Part shown: positions 56,813 to 64,000 of the stretch, one piece after another
How the letters are laid out: each line of letters begins with the position of its first letter
Position numbering within the stretch: position 1 is the first letter of the stretch
Assembly (NCBI GenBank): GCA_963667875.2
Contig: CAXXGC010000002.1
Location: 496,001 to 560,000, forward strand
Origin: JAEXOD01 sp963667875
Lineage (GTDB): Bacteria > Bacteroidota > Ignavibacteria > Ignavibacteriales > Melioribacteraceae
DNA length: 64,000 nucleotides
Direction of reading: 5' to 3'
Notes under the pieces: model-generated
Databases searched by the model: none
Told to the model about the DNA's origin: nothing
The model's input: the letters and a program-made list of their open reading frames with translations, nothing else
Made by a program: the position numbers and the translations under genes

Positions 56813-58684
56813 TTAATAAATTATTTTTACAGATTCCAGATAAACGGTAATTTCTCTAATTTTTTCGTTTGCACCGTTATATAATTCAACCGATTTTTCA
56901 TTTTTTTCTTTTGTCAAATGTTCAATTGTTATTTCAAGCTGTTTTATTCTATCGGCAAAGTTTTTTTCAAAAGTTTTTATATGTTTTTCATTCTCTTCTT
57001 TGGATTGCTGGATATCTCTTTCTTTAAATAACTTTACAACCGAAATTTCTTTAATCAACCTGTTTTTTTCACCCGAACGTTCCCAAATTGCGGATATTGC
57101 AGATACAAGTGCAACAATAACCCCAAGCATAAATGCTATTCCACCCCATTTTAATCCATTTAATACTATGGTGGCAAATGCAGTTTGAAATGAATCAGTA
57201 CTGCCGGATCCCGAACTTAGCCCGGTTCCAAAACCACCAACAATAAACACTACTAATGAAATAATAATATTATAAACCATTGCCGAATTAAAAGCAGAGC
57301 CGGGATTAAATTTAGTATCTTCGTCCATTTTTTCAATTCTTTTTTCGTAATTTGCAATATTATCTGCCGCGGCCTTTTCTAAAAATTGAATTTTTTCTTC
57401 TAATCTTTTTCCTGCTTTTAATTTTGTCCCCTCAAGTTCACGTTGTAATATTTTAATATTTGAATTGCTTTTTTCTATTTCATCATTATAAACAAAAAGA
57501 ATATTTTTTGCTTTTTCATAATAAAAATTTTTAATATTTTCTGACGTTTTAGTTGCTACAAAATTAAATTTTTCGGCCAACACTTCGCCAATACAACTAA
57601 TAAAATAATTCCTGTTTTCTTTATAATATTCAATAAATTTTTCTACAAATTTTAAATTTTTAAGAATCTCATCATCATAATAGTCTTTCACCGGCAATGT
57701 TTCCAGAGATTCCAAATGATTGCTTATCTTTTGAACTGAAGTACTTTCCGGCGAAACTGCTGTTTTTAATATAAAATCCAAATCATTCAGCAGGTAAGAA
57801 AATTCTCTTTCTAAAAAGATAAAATAAGTTACGGCATTTGTAAAAAAATAATTAAATAATCCAATATTATTATTTTTAATAGCATAAACAAAACGGGACT
57901 TGTCAAAATTAATAATTTCGGTAAGCAGATCAATAGCCTTTCCATGATTACCTAATTTCATTTGAGTTACAGCATAATAAAATGAAGCTGTGACACCTTT
58001 TGGTTTGCTGACAAGTGCATCTATAAATTTTTGATTTGCTTCCGGCACAGCTCCATCTTTTAGAAATATGAACCCTAAATATAAGTTTACAAGGTATATC
58101 AATTCCTTTCTTAAATCCGGACTAATTGTAATAGTAGTATCAATAATCTCTTTACATTTATACAATAACTGTATCGATCTTTCAGGGGCATTTAATGTTT
58201 TTTCGTAAGCAAGTATTGTTGCGTATATAAAAAATTTTAGATATTCTTTATTATTTGTATCCTTTTCTATTAAATTTATTGTTGAAAGAGCAAAATATTG
58301 TTTTTCCTTTTCATTTTTTTGAAAAATCCAATTAGCATAAAATTTGATAATTTCAGTTAATGAAGAATTTGATTTATTATTTACCTGAGGTTCATCTTTA
58401 TCTATTTTAATCCCTTCAACACTTGCAATAATAACAGGATGGTCGGAAAGCCAGATATAAGGAGCCATTTCGGCACTAATAAAATATTCGTTTATTGCTA
58501 ACGGTAAATTGAGCGAAAAATGGCGGGTGGAATTCTTTAAAAATACTTCAAAGTCCAAACTTTGATATATAAAATCCTGAAATTTTTCAGAAGAAAAACT
58601 CTTAAATTTTGCAAATATTAACTCTTTGTTTAATTCCTCTTCCATCGTCGGCGCATTCAACACAAATGAATCTGTAATTTCCAT
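56813..58684 (-). CDS. Unknown protein: TPR-like helices, two membrane segments, coiled coils
   Basis: 623 aa, family not recognised. The N-terminal 380 residues are helical with TPR-like repeats (EANQKFIDALVSKPKGVTAS, GNHGKAIDLLTEIINFDKSR). A coiled coil (about 395-455) leads into two membrane segments (about 463-483, IIISLVVFIVGGFGTG; and 507-530, GGIAFMLGVIVALVSAISAI) joined by a Gly/Ser-rich loop. A second coiled coil (about 535-615, EKNFADRIKQLEITIEHLTK) ends the protein. There is no signal peptide. Convergent with the dprA-like gene, with 4 bp between the two stops, and on the opposite strand, so not in that operon; tight packing may still reflect joint acquisition. Membrane-anchored scaffold or sensor is a guess. 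Confidence 0.55.
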   Translation of the reverse strand: MEITDSFVLNAPTMEEELNKELIFAKFKSFSSEKFQDFIYQSLDFEVFLKNSTRHFSLNLPLAINEYFISAEMAPYIWLSDHPVIIASVEGIKIDKDEPQVNNKSNSSLTEIIKFYANWIFQKNEKEKQYFALSTINLIEKDTNNKEYLKFFIYATILAYEKTLNAPERSIQLLYKCKEIIDTTITISPDLRKELIYLVNLYLGFIFLKDGAVPEANQKFIDALVSKPKGVTASFYYAVTQMKLGNHGKAIDLLTEIINFDKSRFVYAIKNNNIGLFNYFFTNAVTYFIFLEREFSYLLNDLDFILKTAVSPESTSVQKISNHLESLETLPVKDYYDDEILKNLKFVEKFIEYYKENRNYFISCIGEVLAEKFNFVATKTSENIKNFYYEKAKNILFVYNDEIEKSNSNIKILQRELEGTKLKAGKRLEEKIQFLEKAAADNIANYEKRIEKMDEDTKFNPGSAFNSAMVYNIIISLVVFIVGGFGTGLSSGSGSTDSFQTAFATIVLNGLKWGGIAFMLGVIVALVSAISAIWERSGEKNRLIKEISVVKLFKERDIQQSKEENEKHIKTFEKNFADRIKQLEITIEHLTKEKNEKSVELYNGANEKIREITVYLESVKIIY

Positions 58685-58924
58685 TAAAATTTTTCTCTAT
58701 TAATATATTATCGGAAAAACCAACATATATTTAATAGCATAATCTAAAATAAATGTTTTTTTCTTAAAACTTCAATTAAATTAATATTTAAATATACCTA
58801 CTTATTATTTAAAATGTTCCTAATGCATAAATAAATCCGCATATAAAAATATAATTAATTTACAAGTTGTTTAATTAAAAAAAAAGTAGTTGTATTGTGT
58901 TGTTCAAAATTTAAGAGTTTGTAT
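58685..58924. promoter_or_regulatory. Divergent intergenic region upstream of tex
   Basis: 240 bp of AT-rich DNA between the TPR/membrane gene and tex. Must hold both promoters; no convincing box or palindrome fixed. Confidence 0.35.
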
Positions 58925-61093
58925 ATGAATATTCCAGTAGTAATTTCGAAAGAATTAAGTGTTTTAGAAAGTCAAGTAAAATCAGTAATTGAACTTTTTG
59001 GAGAAGGCGCAACAATTCCTTTTATTGCGCGTTACCGTAAAGAAAAAACCGGAGGGTTGGATGAAGAACAGCTCCGTATTATTGAAGAAAGGTTAAACTA
59101 TCTTACTTTGTTGGAAGATAGGAAAGCAAGTGTATTAAAAAGTATTGAAGAACAAGGCAAATTAACAGACGAATTACGTGATAAAATTGTAGCAGCTATA
59201 AAACTTCAGGAGGTTGAAGATTTATACCTGCCATATAAACCTAAACGTAAAACGCGCGGAACTATTGCTAAAGCAAAAGGTTTAGAACCTTTAGCAATTT
59301 TTATTATTGATAATCCCAAATTTGACGGCAATTTTGATGATAAACTGAACGAGTTTGTTAATGAAGAATTGGGTGTAAAAACCATTGAAGAAGCTTTGCA
59401 GGGTGCTAAAGATATTATTGCCGAAATGATAAGCGAAACTGCCGAGTCAAGGCAAGCTATCCGCGATTATTTGTTTAAATACGGCTTTATTTCTTCGCTT
59501 AAAGCAAATACCAAAACCGCAGATATGGTGCCTAACAAAAAAGATGTTTATGAAGTTTATTACGAGTTTAAAATTGAAATTTGTAAGATAAAAGCATACC
59601 AAACTTTGGCATTAAACAGAGGTGAAAGAGATAAATTCCTTAAAGTATCTTTAAATTTTGATAATGATGATATTTTATCGGTTTTGTACAATTCGTACTT
59701 TAAATATAAAAAATCTGTTTTTCAGGATATTATTAACGAAGTTACGGGTGATTCTTTTGCACGATTAATTTTCCCTTCTATTGAAAGAGAAGTTAGAAAC
59801 GACTTAACAGAAACAGCGGATTTACACGCTATTGAAATTTTTGCCGCTAATTTAAAACAATTATTATTGCAGCCTCCTATTACAGGTAAAGTAATTATGG
59901 GAATTGATCCGGGTTTTTATTCCGGCTCGAAGTTGGCTGTAATTGATATTACCGGAAAATATTTGGAAGGAATGACTATTTATCCGCATCCTCCGCAAAA
60001 AAGACCGGAAGAAGCACAAAAAGTAATGCTTAAGTTTATTAAACAATATGGCGTTGAATTAATTGCAATTGGCAACGGTACGGCAAGCAGAGAAACTGAA
60101 TTTCTTGTTGCCGAAATGATTAAAACAAATAATCTTAACGTTCATTATATGATAGTTAGTGAAGCGGGCGCATCTGTTTATTCGGCAAGTGAAATTGCCC
60201 GTCAGGAATTCCCCGATTTGGAAGCAAGCCAACGAGGCAACATTTCTATTGCAAGACGAGTTTTAGATCCCCTAGCAGAACTTGTTAAAATTGATCCCAA
60301 ATCAATTGGTGTTGGTTTATATCAGCATGACGTTGATCAAAAATTACTTTCCAAAAAACTTGATGATGTTGTAATTAGCTGCGTTAACTATATTGGAGTT
60401 GATTTAAATACTGCCTCAGGTTCATTATTAACTTATGTTTCGGGTTTAAATAAACGAATTGCTAACAGTATTATTAGATACCGAGAAACACACGGACGAT
60501 TTAACTCACGTGCCGATTTGATGAATGTTACCGGACTTGGCGAAAAAGCTTACGAACAATGCGCTGGATTTTTAAAAATAACCGGCGGTACTAATCCTTT
60601 AGATCATACTTTTATTCATCCCGAATCGTATGCTGCAACTGAAAAACTTTTAGAAAACTGCGGGATTACTTCGTCGGAAATAACTTCTAAAGGCGCAATG
60701 GTTGGTTTAGTTGTTAATAAAAAAGGAACAGCTAAAATTGCCAAAGAAATTGGTGTTGGCGAACCTACATTAATTGATATTATTGAAAACTTAAAAAAAC
60801 CGGGACGTGATCCCCGCGAGGAAATGCCAAAACCTATTTTAAGAAGTGATATTCTTAAAATTGAAGATTTATCAATTGGCATGAAACTTAAAGGAACCGT
60901 ACGTAACGTTGTTGATTTTGGTGCTTTTGTTGATATTGGTGTAAAAAATGACGGTTTGTTACATATTTCGCAAATAGCCAATAAATTTGTTAAAAATCCT
61001 TTGGAAGCTTTGAATGTTGGTGATATTATTGATGTTTCCATCATTTCAATTGATATAGAAAAAGGCCGAATATCTTTAACTTGTAAATCGTAA
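58925..61093 (+). CDS. tex: Tex-family S1 RNA-binding transcription accessory protein
   Basis: 722 aa from ATG 58925 (an in-frame 58895 start is less likely). Tex N-terminal helical region (VIELFGEGATIPFIARYRKE, the family hallmark), central YqgF/RNase H-like domain (MGIDPGFYSGSKLAVIDITG), helix-hairpin-helix domain (VSGLNKRIANSIIRYRETHG, NVTGLGEKAYEQCAGFLKI) and a C-terminal S1 domain (MKLKGTVRNVVDFGAFVDIG ... SLTCKS). Tex proteins bind nucleic acid and transcribing polymerase and affect transcription of stress and virulence genes; precise reaction unknown. Complete and of normal length. Ends at a strong terminator. Confidence 0.95.
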   Translation: MNIPVVISKELSVLESQVKSVIELFGEGATIPFIARYRKEKTGGLDEEQLRIIEERLNYLTLLEDRKASVLKSIEEQGKLTDELRDKIVAAIKLQEVEDLYLPYKPKRKTRGTIAKAKGLEPLAIFIIDNPKFDGNFDDKLNEFVNEELGVKTIEEALQGAKDIIAEMISETAESRQAIRDYLFKYGFISSLKANTKTADMVPNKKDVYEVYYEFKIEICKIKAYQTLALNRGERDKFLKVSLNFDNDDILSVLYNSYFKYKKSVFQDIINEVTGDSFARLIFPSIEREVRNDLTETADLHAIEIFAANLKQLLLQPPITGKVIMGIDPGFYSGSKLAVIDITGKYLEGMTIYPHPPQKRPEEAQKVMLKFIKQYGVELIAIGNGTASRETEFLVAEMIKTNNLNVHYMIVSEAGASVYSASEIARQEFPDLEASQRGNISIARRVLDPLAELVKIDPKSIGVGLYQHDVDQKLLSKKLDDVVISCVNYIGVDLNTASGSLLTYVSGLNKRIANSIIRYRETHGRFNSRADLMNVTGLGEKAYEQCAGFLKITGGTNPLDHTFIHPESYAATEKLLENCGITSSEITSKGAMVGLVVNKKGTAKIAKEIGVGEPTLIDIIENLKKPGRDPREEMPKPILRSDILKIEDLSIGMKLKGTVRNVVDFGAFVDIGVKNDGLLHISQIANKFVKNPLEALNVGDIIDVSIISIDIEKGRISLTCKS

Positions 61094-61106
61094 TTAGTGA
61101 TTATAA

Positions 61107-61142
61107 ATAGCATGGGGAAATTTTTGAAATTCCCCATGCTAT
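61107..61142 (+). terminator. tex intrinsic terminator
   Basis: ATAGCATGGGGAA (61107-61119) pairs perfectly with TTCCCCATGCTAT (61130-61142) around a 10-base A/T loop that can pair further. It begins 13 bp after the tex stop and is followed by ATTTATT. The T-run is short but the stem is very stable. Confidence 0.8.
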
Positions 61143-61226
61143 ATTTATTCCCCATCCGGTTGTTCATTCCTAATTATAATACAACATGTCACCAGCCCAC
61201 GAAAATTTACAAAATTGTTTTATTTT

Positions 61227-61307
61227 TCTAATCCCAACGGGATGAAATGATTGTAGCCAATCGACAAAAAAAGACACCGAAACCAGGAACGGGTGACATT
61301 GGTTTTA
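61227..61307 (+). repeat. Dispersed repeat fragment, partner of 61621-61699
   Basis: Contains ATCCCAACGGGATGAAATGA then TTGTAGCC, and ACACCGAAACCAGGAACGGG with GTGACATTGGTTTTA. The partner at 61621-61699 has the same two blocks 41 bp apart (here 43 bp); the second 34-bp block differs at three positions. Confidence 0.7.
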
Positions 61308-61424
61308 TTGTTGCCATCATTTTGTTATAATTCCCTCATTTGAATTATTGTTTTAATTGCGTTTTGTGCCGCTGCTCTGCAGCTAAAAACCGGTTGGTCG
61401 GTGGTTTGCGTGGTTACAAACATT

Positions 61425-61441
61425 CCTCTATTCCATAGAGG
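61425..61441. repeat. Stem-loop CCTCTAT-TCC-ATAGAGG
   Basis: Perfect 7-bp stem. Preceded by GTTACAAACATT, the inverse of the TTTGTAAC box, so it is a minus-strand member of the modular family with loop GGA. Confidence 0.7.
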
Positions 61442-61534
61442 GTTCGATACGTTAATATTTTATCCTCAATTGGCTTTTTTATTTGTTAATCCCTTTACGG
61501 TGAATTTATTTCAACAAAGAATACTCACCATCAA

Positions 61535-61650
61535 AACAAATTTGAAATTCGGAGAATTTCCCTATTTGTAACATAGCACGCCATCACGCACAAACGCACT
61601 TTGGAAAAGTGCCCTATTCTTTTAATCCCGACGGGATGAAATTATTGTAG
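61535..61650 (+). repeat. 116-bp direct repeat, copy 1
   Basis: Matches 61764-61879 over 116 bp without gaps at 109 positions (94%). Order of parts: hairpin GAAATT-CGGAG-AATTTC (61544-61560), box CTATTTGTAAC, hairpin GCACTTT-GGA-AAAGTGC (61596-61612), then CCTATTCTTTTAATCCCGAC and GGGATGAAATTATTGTAG. Confidence 0.9.
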
Positions 61651-61763
61651 CCCAACAAATAAAATACACCAAAACCCGGAACGGGTAACATTGGTTTTAG
61701 ATTTTATTAGCCTATGCGGCTGGTCATAAAAACAATTTGCAATAACATCAAACATCACTATGG

Positions 61764-61879
61764 AACAAATTTGAAATTCGGAGAATTTCCCTATTTGTAA
61801 CATCACCCACCACCGCGCACAAACGCACTTTGGAAAAGTGCCCTATTCTTTTAATCCCGACGGGATGACATTATTGTAG
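61764..61879 (+). repeat. 116-bp direct repeat, copy 2
   Basis: Same parts as copy 1, 229 bp downstream; hairpins at 61773-61789 and 61825-61841. Six of the seven differences cluster between the box and the second hairpin. Confidence 0.9.
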
Positions 61880-61906
61880 AATGAAATGATTGTAGGCATT
61901 AAAATA

Positions 61907-61943
61907 AAAAGCCACCGATTTATATAAAAAGACGATGGCTTTT
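61907..61943 (-). terminator. Intrinsic terminator of the unknown two-gene operon
   Basis: On the minus strand AAAAGCCATCG pairs with CGGTGGCTTTT (one U-G pair), loop about 15 bases, followed by TATTTTAA. It starts 25 bp after the stop at 61968. Confidence 0.75.
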
Positions 61944-61967
61944 AACTATACAATTTTTATAAAAACC

Positions 61968-62945
61968 CTAAATATCCTCAACCGTCAAATAAACCAATGT
62001 TTGGTTTAACAACTGATAAGCTATTTCGCCAAAAGTTATTGGCCCTTTAATATTGGCTGTTTTTTTGCCTTCAAGTTCGGCATACAAATAATTTAATATA
62101 CAATTACACGTAAACACCGGATTAATTTCGGTTTTGGAAATCATTTCCGTAAATTCGTTTACATAATTGCCAACCGGAGCAGCAATTTTATATTCAACAT
62201 CTTTAAAAACAGGGGCATAAAAATTAACGGTTTTTTCATTAACAGCCTGGAAACTTACATTTAAAAATGTACCGTAATAATCGGCCACTAAAGGTAATTT
62301 AATATCAATGTTTTTTTCAACAACATATTCGGCAAAATTTTTAGCCTCACCATTAATTAAACAATCCCCTGCCGAAAAACCTGTACTTGGGAAGATAATA
62401 CTATCCCCTGTGCCCTGGGTAAAAACGTTTACAATATCAATATTTGCAGCTTTTCCTTCAGGCAATTCAATATGCATTACAATTGCATCAGTTTCCGATT
62501 TTACTCCCGTTAAGCCATTAAACACTTTAGGAGTAACTTTACCTAGGTCTGCTAAATCAATACCTGTAATCCAGCCAAGTATTGGAGTATGGAAAATATC
62601 TTTGTAATTACTGGAATTTTCAGCAAATGACAAATGCAGTTTGCTAAAAGCGGGAATCAAAATCAAACTATACCCATTATCATATTCATCGGCAGCTACA
62701 TTTGGCAAAGTTGTTTCATCATATTCCACAATTTTAATATTTGGAACAAATTCGGGAATTTCGTCAACAAAAATAAGTTCCTTTGTAAAAGCACCGCCTT
62801 CATCACCCATAAAATATGGTATAGTTCCGCCAATCCAGTTACCTTTTGGCAGTTTTTCTAATAAATTTTCATCTCCGGCCAATAATAATTTTTCACCGGT
62901 TTCAATTTTTTTAATAACTTCATCTAATCCAAGTAATTTTTTCAT
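61968..62945 (-). CDS. Conserved protein of unknown function, possibly DUF6976-like
   Basis: 325 aa from ATG 62945. The start is fixed by AGGAG 6 bp upstream and by the preceding gene's stop at 62947; a further in-frame start at 62960 would overlap it. No membrane segment or signal peptide. Distinct segments are LPKGNWIGGTIPYFMGDEGG, LPLVADYYGTFLNVSFQAV, CNCILNYLYAELEGKK and GPITFGEIAYQLLNQTLVYL. The last resembles the end of FIST-type sensory domains, and the whole recalls a family labelled DUF6976; this is from memory and not confirmed. The CNC pair could be a metal or redox site. It forms an operon with the upstream 76-aa gene. Confidence 0.6.
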   Translation of the reverse strand: MKKLLGLDEVIKKIETGEKLLLAGDENLLEKLPKGNWIGGTIPYFMGDEGGAFTKELIFVDEIPEFVPNIKIVEYDETTLPNVAADEYDNGYSLILIPAFSKLHLSFAENSSNYKDIFHTPILGWITGIDLADLGKVTPKVFNGLTGVKSETDAIVMHIELPEGKAANIDIVNVFTQGTGDSIIFPSTGFSAGDCLINGEAKNFAEYVVEKNIDIKLPLVADYYGTFLNVSFQAVNEKTVNFYAPVFKDVEYKIAAPVGNYVNEFTEMISKTEINPVFTCNCILNYLYAELEGKKTANIKGPITFGEIAYQLLNQTLVYLTVEDI

Positions 62946-62946
62946 A

Positions 62947-63177
62947 TTATCTCCTGCCAAAAATTTGTTCTAAATCTTTTTGAGCAACTTTTTCATTTTT
63001 AACAAAAAAGTCGTGCACTTCTTGTACACTTTTTTCCACATTAGTTAACGAAGGATCCAATCTTGTACTTAATAATATTCTTCCCAGCATAATTTTTGCG
63101 CCAAGCAAATTAAATTGATATTGTGTTTTTCCGGTAACTAAATCTTTCCATTTTACATTTGTTGTTGATGGTACCAT
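62947..63177 (-). CDS. Small protein of unknown function, partner of the downstream gene
   Basis: 76 aa, family not recognised. It has a basic N-terminal half (TNVKWKDLVTGKTQYQFNLL) and an acidic helical C-terminal half (NVEKSVQEVHDFFVKNEKVA). No membrane segment. Its stop codon is 1 bp from the next ATG and its last codons contain the next gene's ribosome site, so the two are surely co-translated. Reality as a gene rests on this coupling and on a clean frame with an ATG; function not inferable. Confidence 0.6.
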   Translation of the reverse strand: MVPSTTNVKWKDLVTGKTQYQFNLLGAKIMLGRILLSTRLDPSLTNVEKSVQEVHDFFVKNEKVAQKDLEQIFGRR

Positions 63178-63236
63178 GCTGCTACCTATGTTAATTATTT
63201 AATTAGTTGATAACCTAACTTTATATATTTACAGAA

Positions 63237-63971
63237 CTACTTTCCCGCAATAATAATTATATCCGGCGAACTTAAAACATCAAATATATTTTTATCAAAT
63301 CCCGAAAAACAATCAACATTTACAAACCCCTCGTCTTTTAACAATTTACTTAAATAAGAAAAAGTATACGGATACAATTTTGTTGTTAAAAGTTCTTTTT
63401 CCGAACTTTTCATCATATTAAATTTTAATATGTTAAAATTAATATATTCATCAAAATAATCATAAAATCTAATATAATAATCGGTATCATCACTAGTAAT
63501 GTTTAGTATTCTTTCATTGTTTTTTATTAATTTTTGAAAATTTACCAATTGAAAAATAAACTTTCCATCATCCAATAATACTTTATTTATATTTTTAATA
63601 AAGGATTTAATTAGATTATTAGGAATATTGGCCAAAGTATTTCCCATGGAAATAACATAATCATATTTTATATTTATTTCGGTGGTTGAAAAATCCACTT
63701 TGTTAAAAGGGATATTAATATTAAACTTTTTTGCGTTTTCTTTTGCTTCATTTAACATTCCTTCCGAAATATCATATCCGGCAACATCAAAACCTAAAAG
63801 CGAAAGTGCAATCGAGTCAATCCCCGATCCGCATCCAATATCTGCAACAGATTTGTTGTTTTCATTTAAAAGTTCTTTATAAAATTTTTGTCTCCTAATT
63901 ATCGATTCCTTAAAATTCACCATTTTATCGTACCATAATGATGCGGAATCAAAAAATTTTTCGTTTTCCAT
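63237..63971 (-). CDS. Class I SAM-dependent methyltransferase
   Basis: 244 aa from ATG 63971; a GTG at 63983 would add four residues. Motif I is VADIGCGSGIDSIALSLLGF, followed by VAGYDISEGMLNEAKENAKK (acidic ribose-binding position), YDYVISMGNTLANIP (motif II region) and VLLDDGKFIFQLVNFQKL, which fit the Methyltransf_25 group with small-molecule substrates. The C-terminal third is a beta-sheet cap typical of those enzymes. Substrate unknown. It is 59 bp upstream of the small 76-aa gene on the same strand and may be in the same transcript. Apparently complete at the right edge of the window. Confidence 0.85.
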   Translation of the reverse strand: MENEKFFDSASLWYDKMVNFKESIIRRQKFYKELLNENNKSVADIGCGSGIDSIALSLLGFDVAGYDISEGMLNEAKENAKKFNINIPFNKVDFSTTEINIKYDYVISMGNTLANIPNNLIKSFIKNINKVLLDDGKFIFQLVNFQKLIKNNERILNITSDDTDYYIRFYDYFDEYINFNILKFNMMKSSEKELLTTKLYPYTFSYLSKLLKDEGFVNVDCFSGFDKNIFDVLSSPDIIIIAGK

Positions 63972-64000
63972 AACAGCCAACACTAATATTTAAGTTATTT

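Larger units (their letters stand above)
61143..61967. other. Repeat-rich intergenic region downstream of tex
   Basis: About 825 bp with no gene. Holds two 116-bp direct repeats, a related third fragment at 61227-61307 matching 61621-61699, stem-loops at 61425-61441, 61544-61560, 61596-61612, 61773-61789 and 61825-61841, and the terminator of the following minus-strand operon. A small plus-strand GGTTCGA string at 61441 is not a tRNA (no cloverleaf around it). Confidence 0.8.

Noticed and set aside
60616..61167. Long 183-codon minus-strand open frame over the end of tex
   Set aside because: Antisense of the tex HhH and S1 domains; its composition is that of a shadow frame.
61425..61450. GGTTCGA string suggesting a tRNA T-arm
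   Set aside because: No acceptor, D or anticodon arm around it; it is the edge of a stem-loop repeat.

Overview
The window is an AT-rich chromosomal segment whose content points to the Ignavibacteria/Chlorobiota side of the Bacteroidota superphylum. The best evidence is four secreted proteins that end in a type IX secretion (Por) sorting domain with the NYPNPFN(P/G)(S/T)T signature. Two of the four also carry the PVELxxxxxxxxxxxxxLxWxTATE-type pre-C-terminal module typical of that group. Several starts have little or no Shine-Dalgarno sequence, which also fits. No rRNA, tRNA, CRISPR array or intact transposase was seen.

Layout. (1) 1-5473, minus strand: three tandem methyl-accepting chemotaxis-type receptors (the last cut by the window edge) and a SAM methyltransferase. 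(2) 5682-20100, plus strand: a 14 kb signalling block with a membrane PAS/GAF histidine kinase, a DUF4118-type hybrid kinase, a REC-PAS3 protein, a CheR methyltransferase and two further hybrid kinases, one with REC, six PAS, kinase and REC. (3) 20551-29744: a half-length TauE/SafE permease and a secretion cluster (zinc phospholipase/S1-P1-like enzyme, LCCL/FN3 mosaic, gingipain-like C25 protease, divergent serine beta-lactamase-like hydrolase), with a near-perfect CRP/FNR-type palindrome in the divergent promoter region. (4) 30348-31972: a phage-type control module (LexA/CI-like S24 repressor coupled to a SWIM-finger protein, divergent from a small Mor-like HTH protein). (5) 32012-47928: housekeeping and metabolism (S41 and S9 peptidases, Nudix hydrolase, YkvA, beta-helix secreted protein, lysA, ATP-grasp ligase, fbp and a heterodimeric ABC exporter). 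(6) 47929-49646: a gene-free 1.7 kb tandem array of about 276-bp units. (7) 49647-53530: serS and leuS. (8) 53768-58684: a RecQ-like helicase fused to a ComFC-type phosphoribosyltransferase, followed at once by a divergent DprA, with a convergent TPR/membrane/coiled-coil protein. (9) 58925-63971: tex, repeat-rich DNA, a two-gene operon of unknown function and a methyltransferase.

The most notable items are the RecQ-ComFC plus DprA pair, which resembles the reported DprA-phosphoribosyltransferase anti-phage pair with a helicase added; the 276-bp tandem array; and a modular family of intergenic stem-loops in which stems differ but pairing is kept next to a fixed TTTGTAAC box. All functional calls come from reading motifs by eye; no database search was run.
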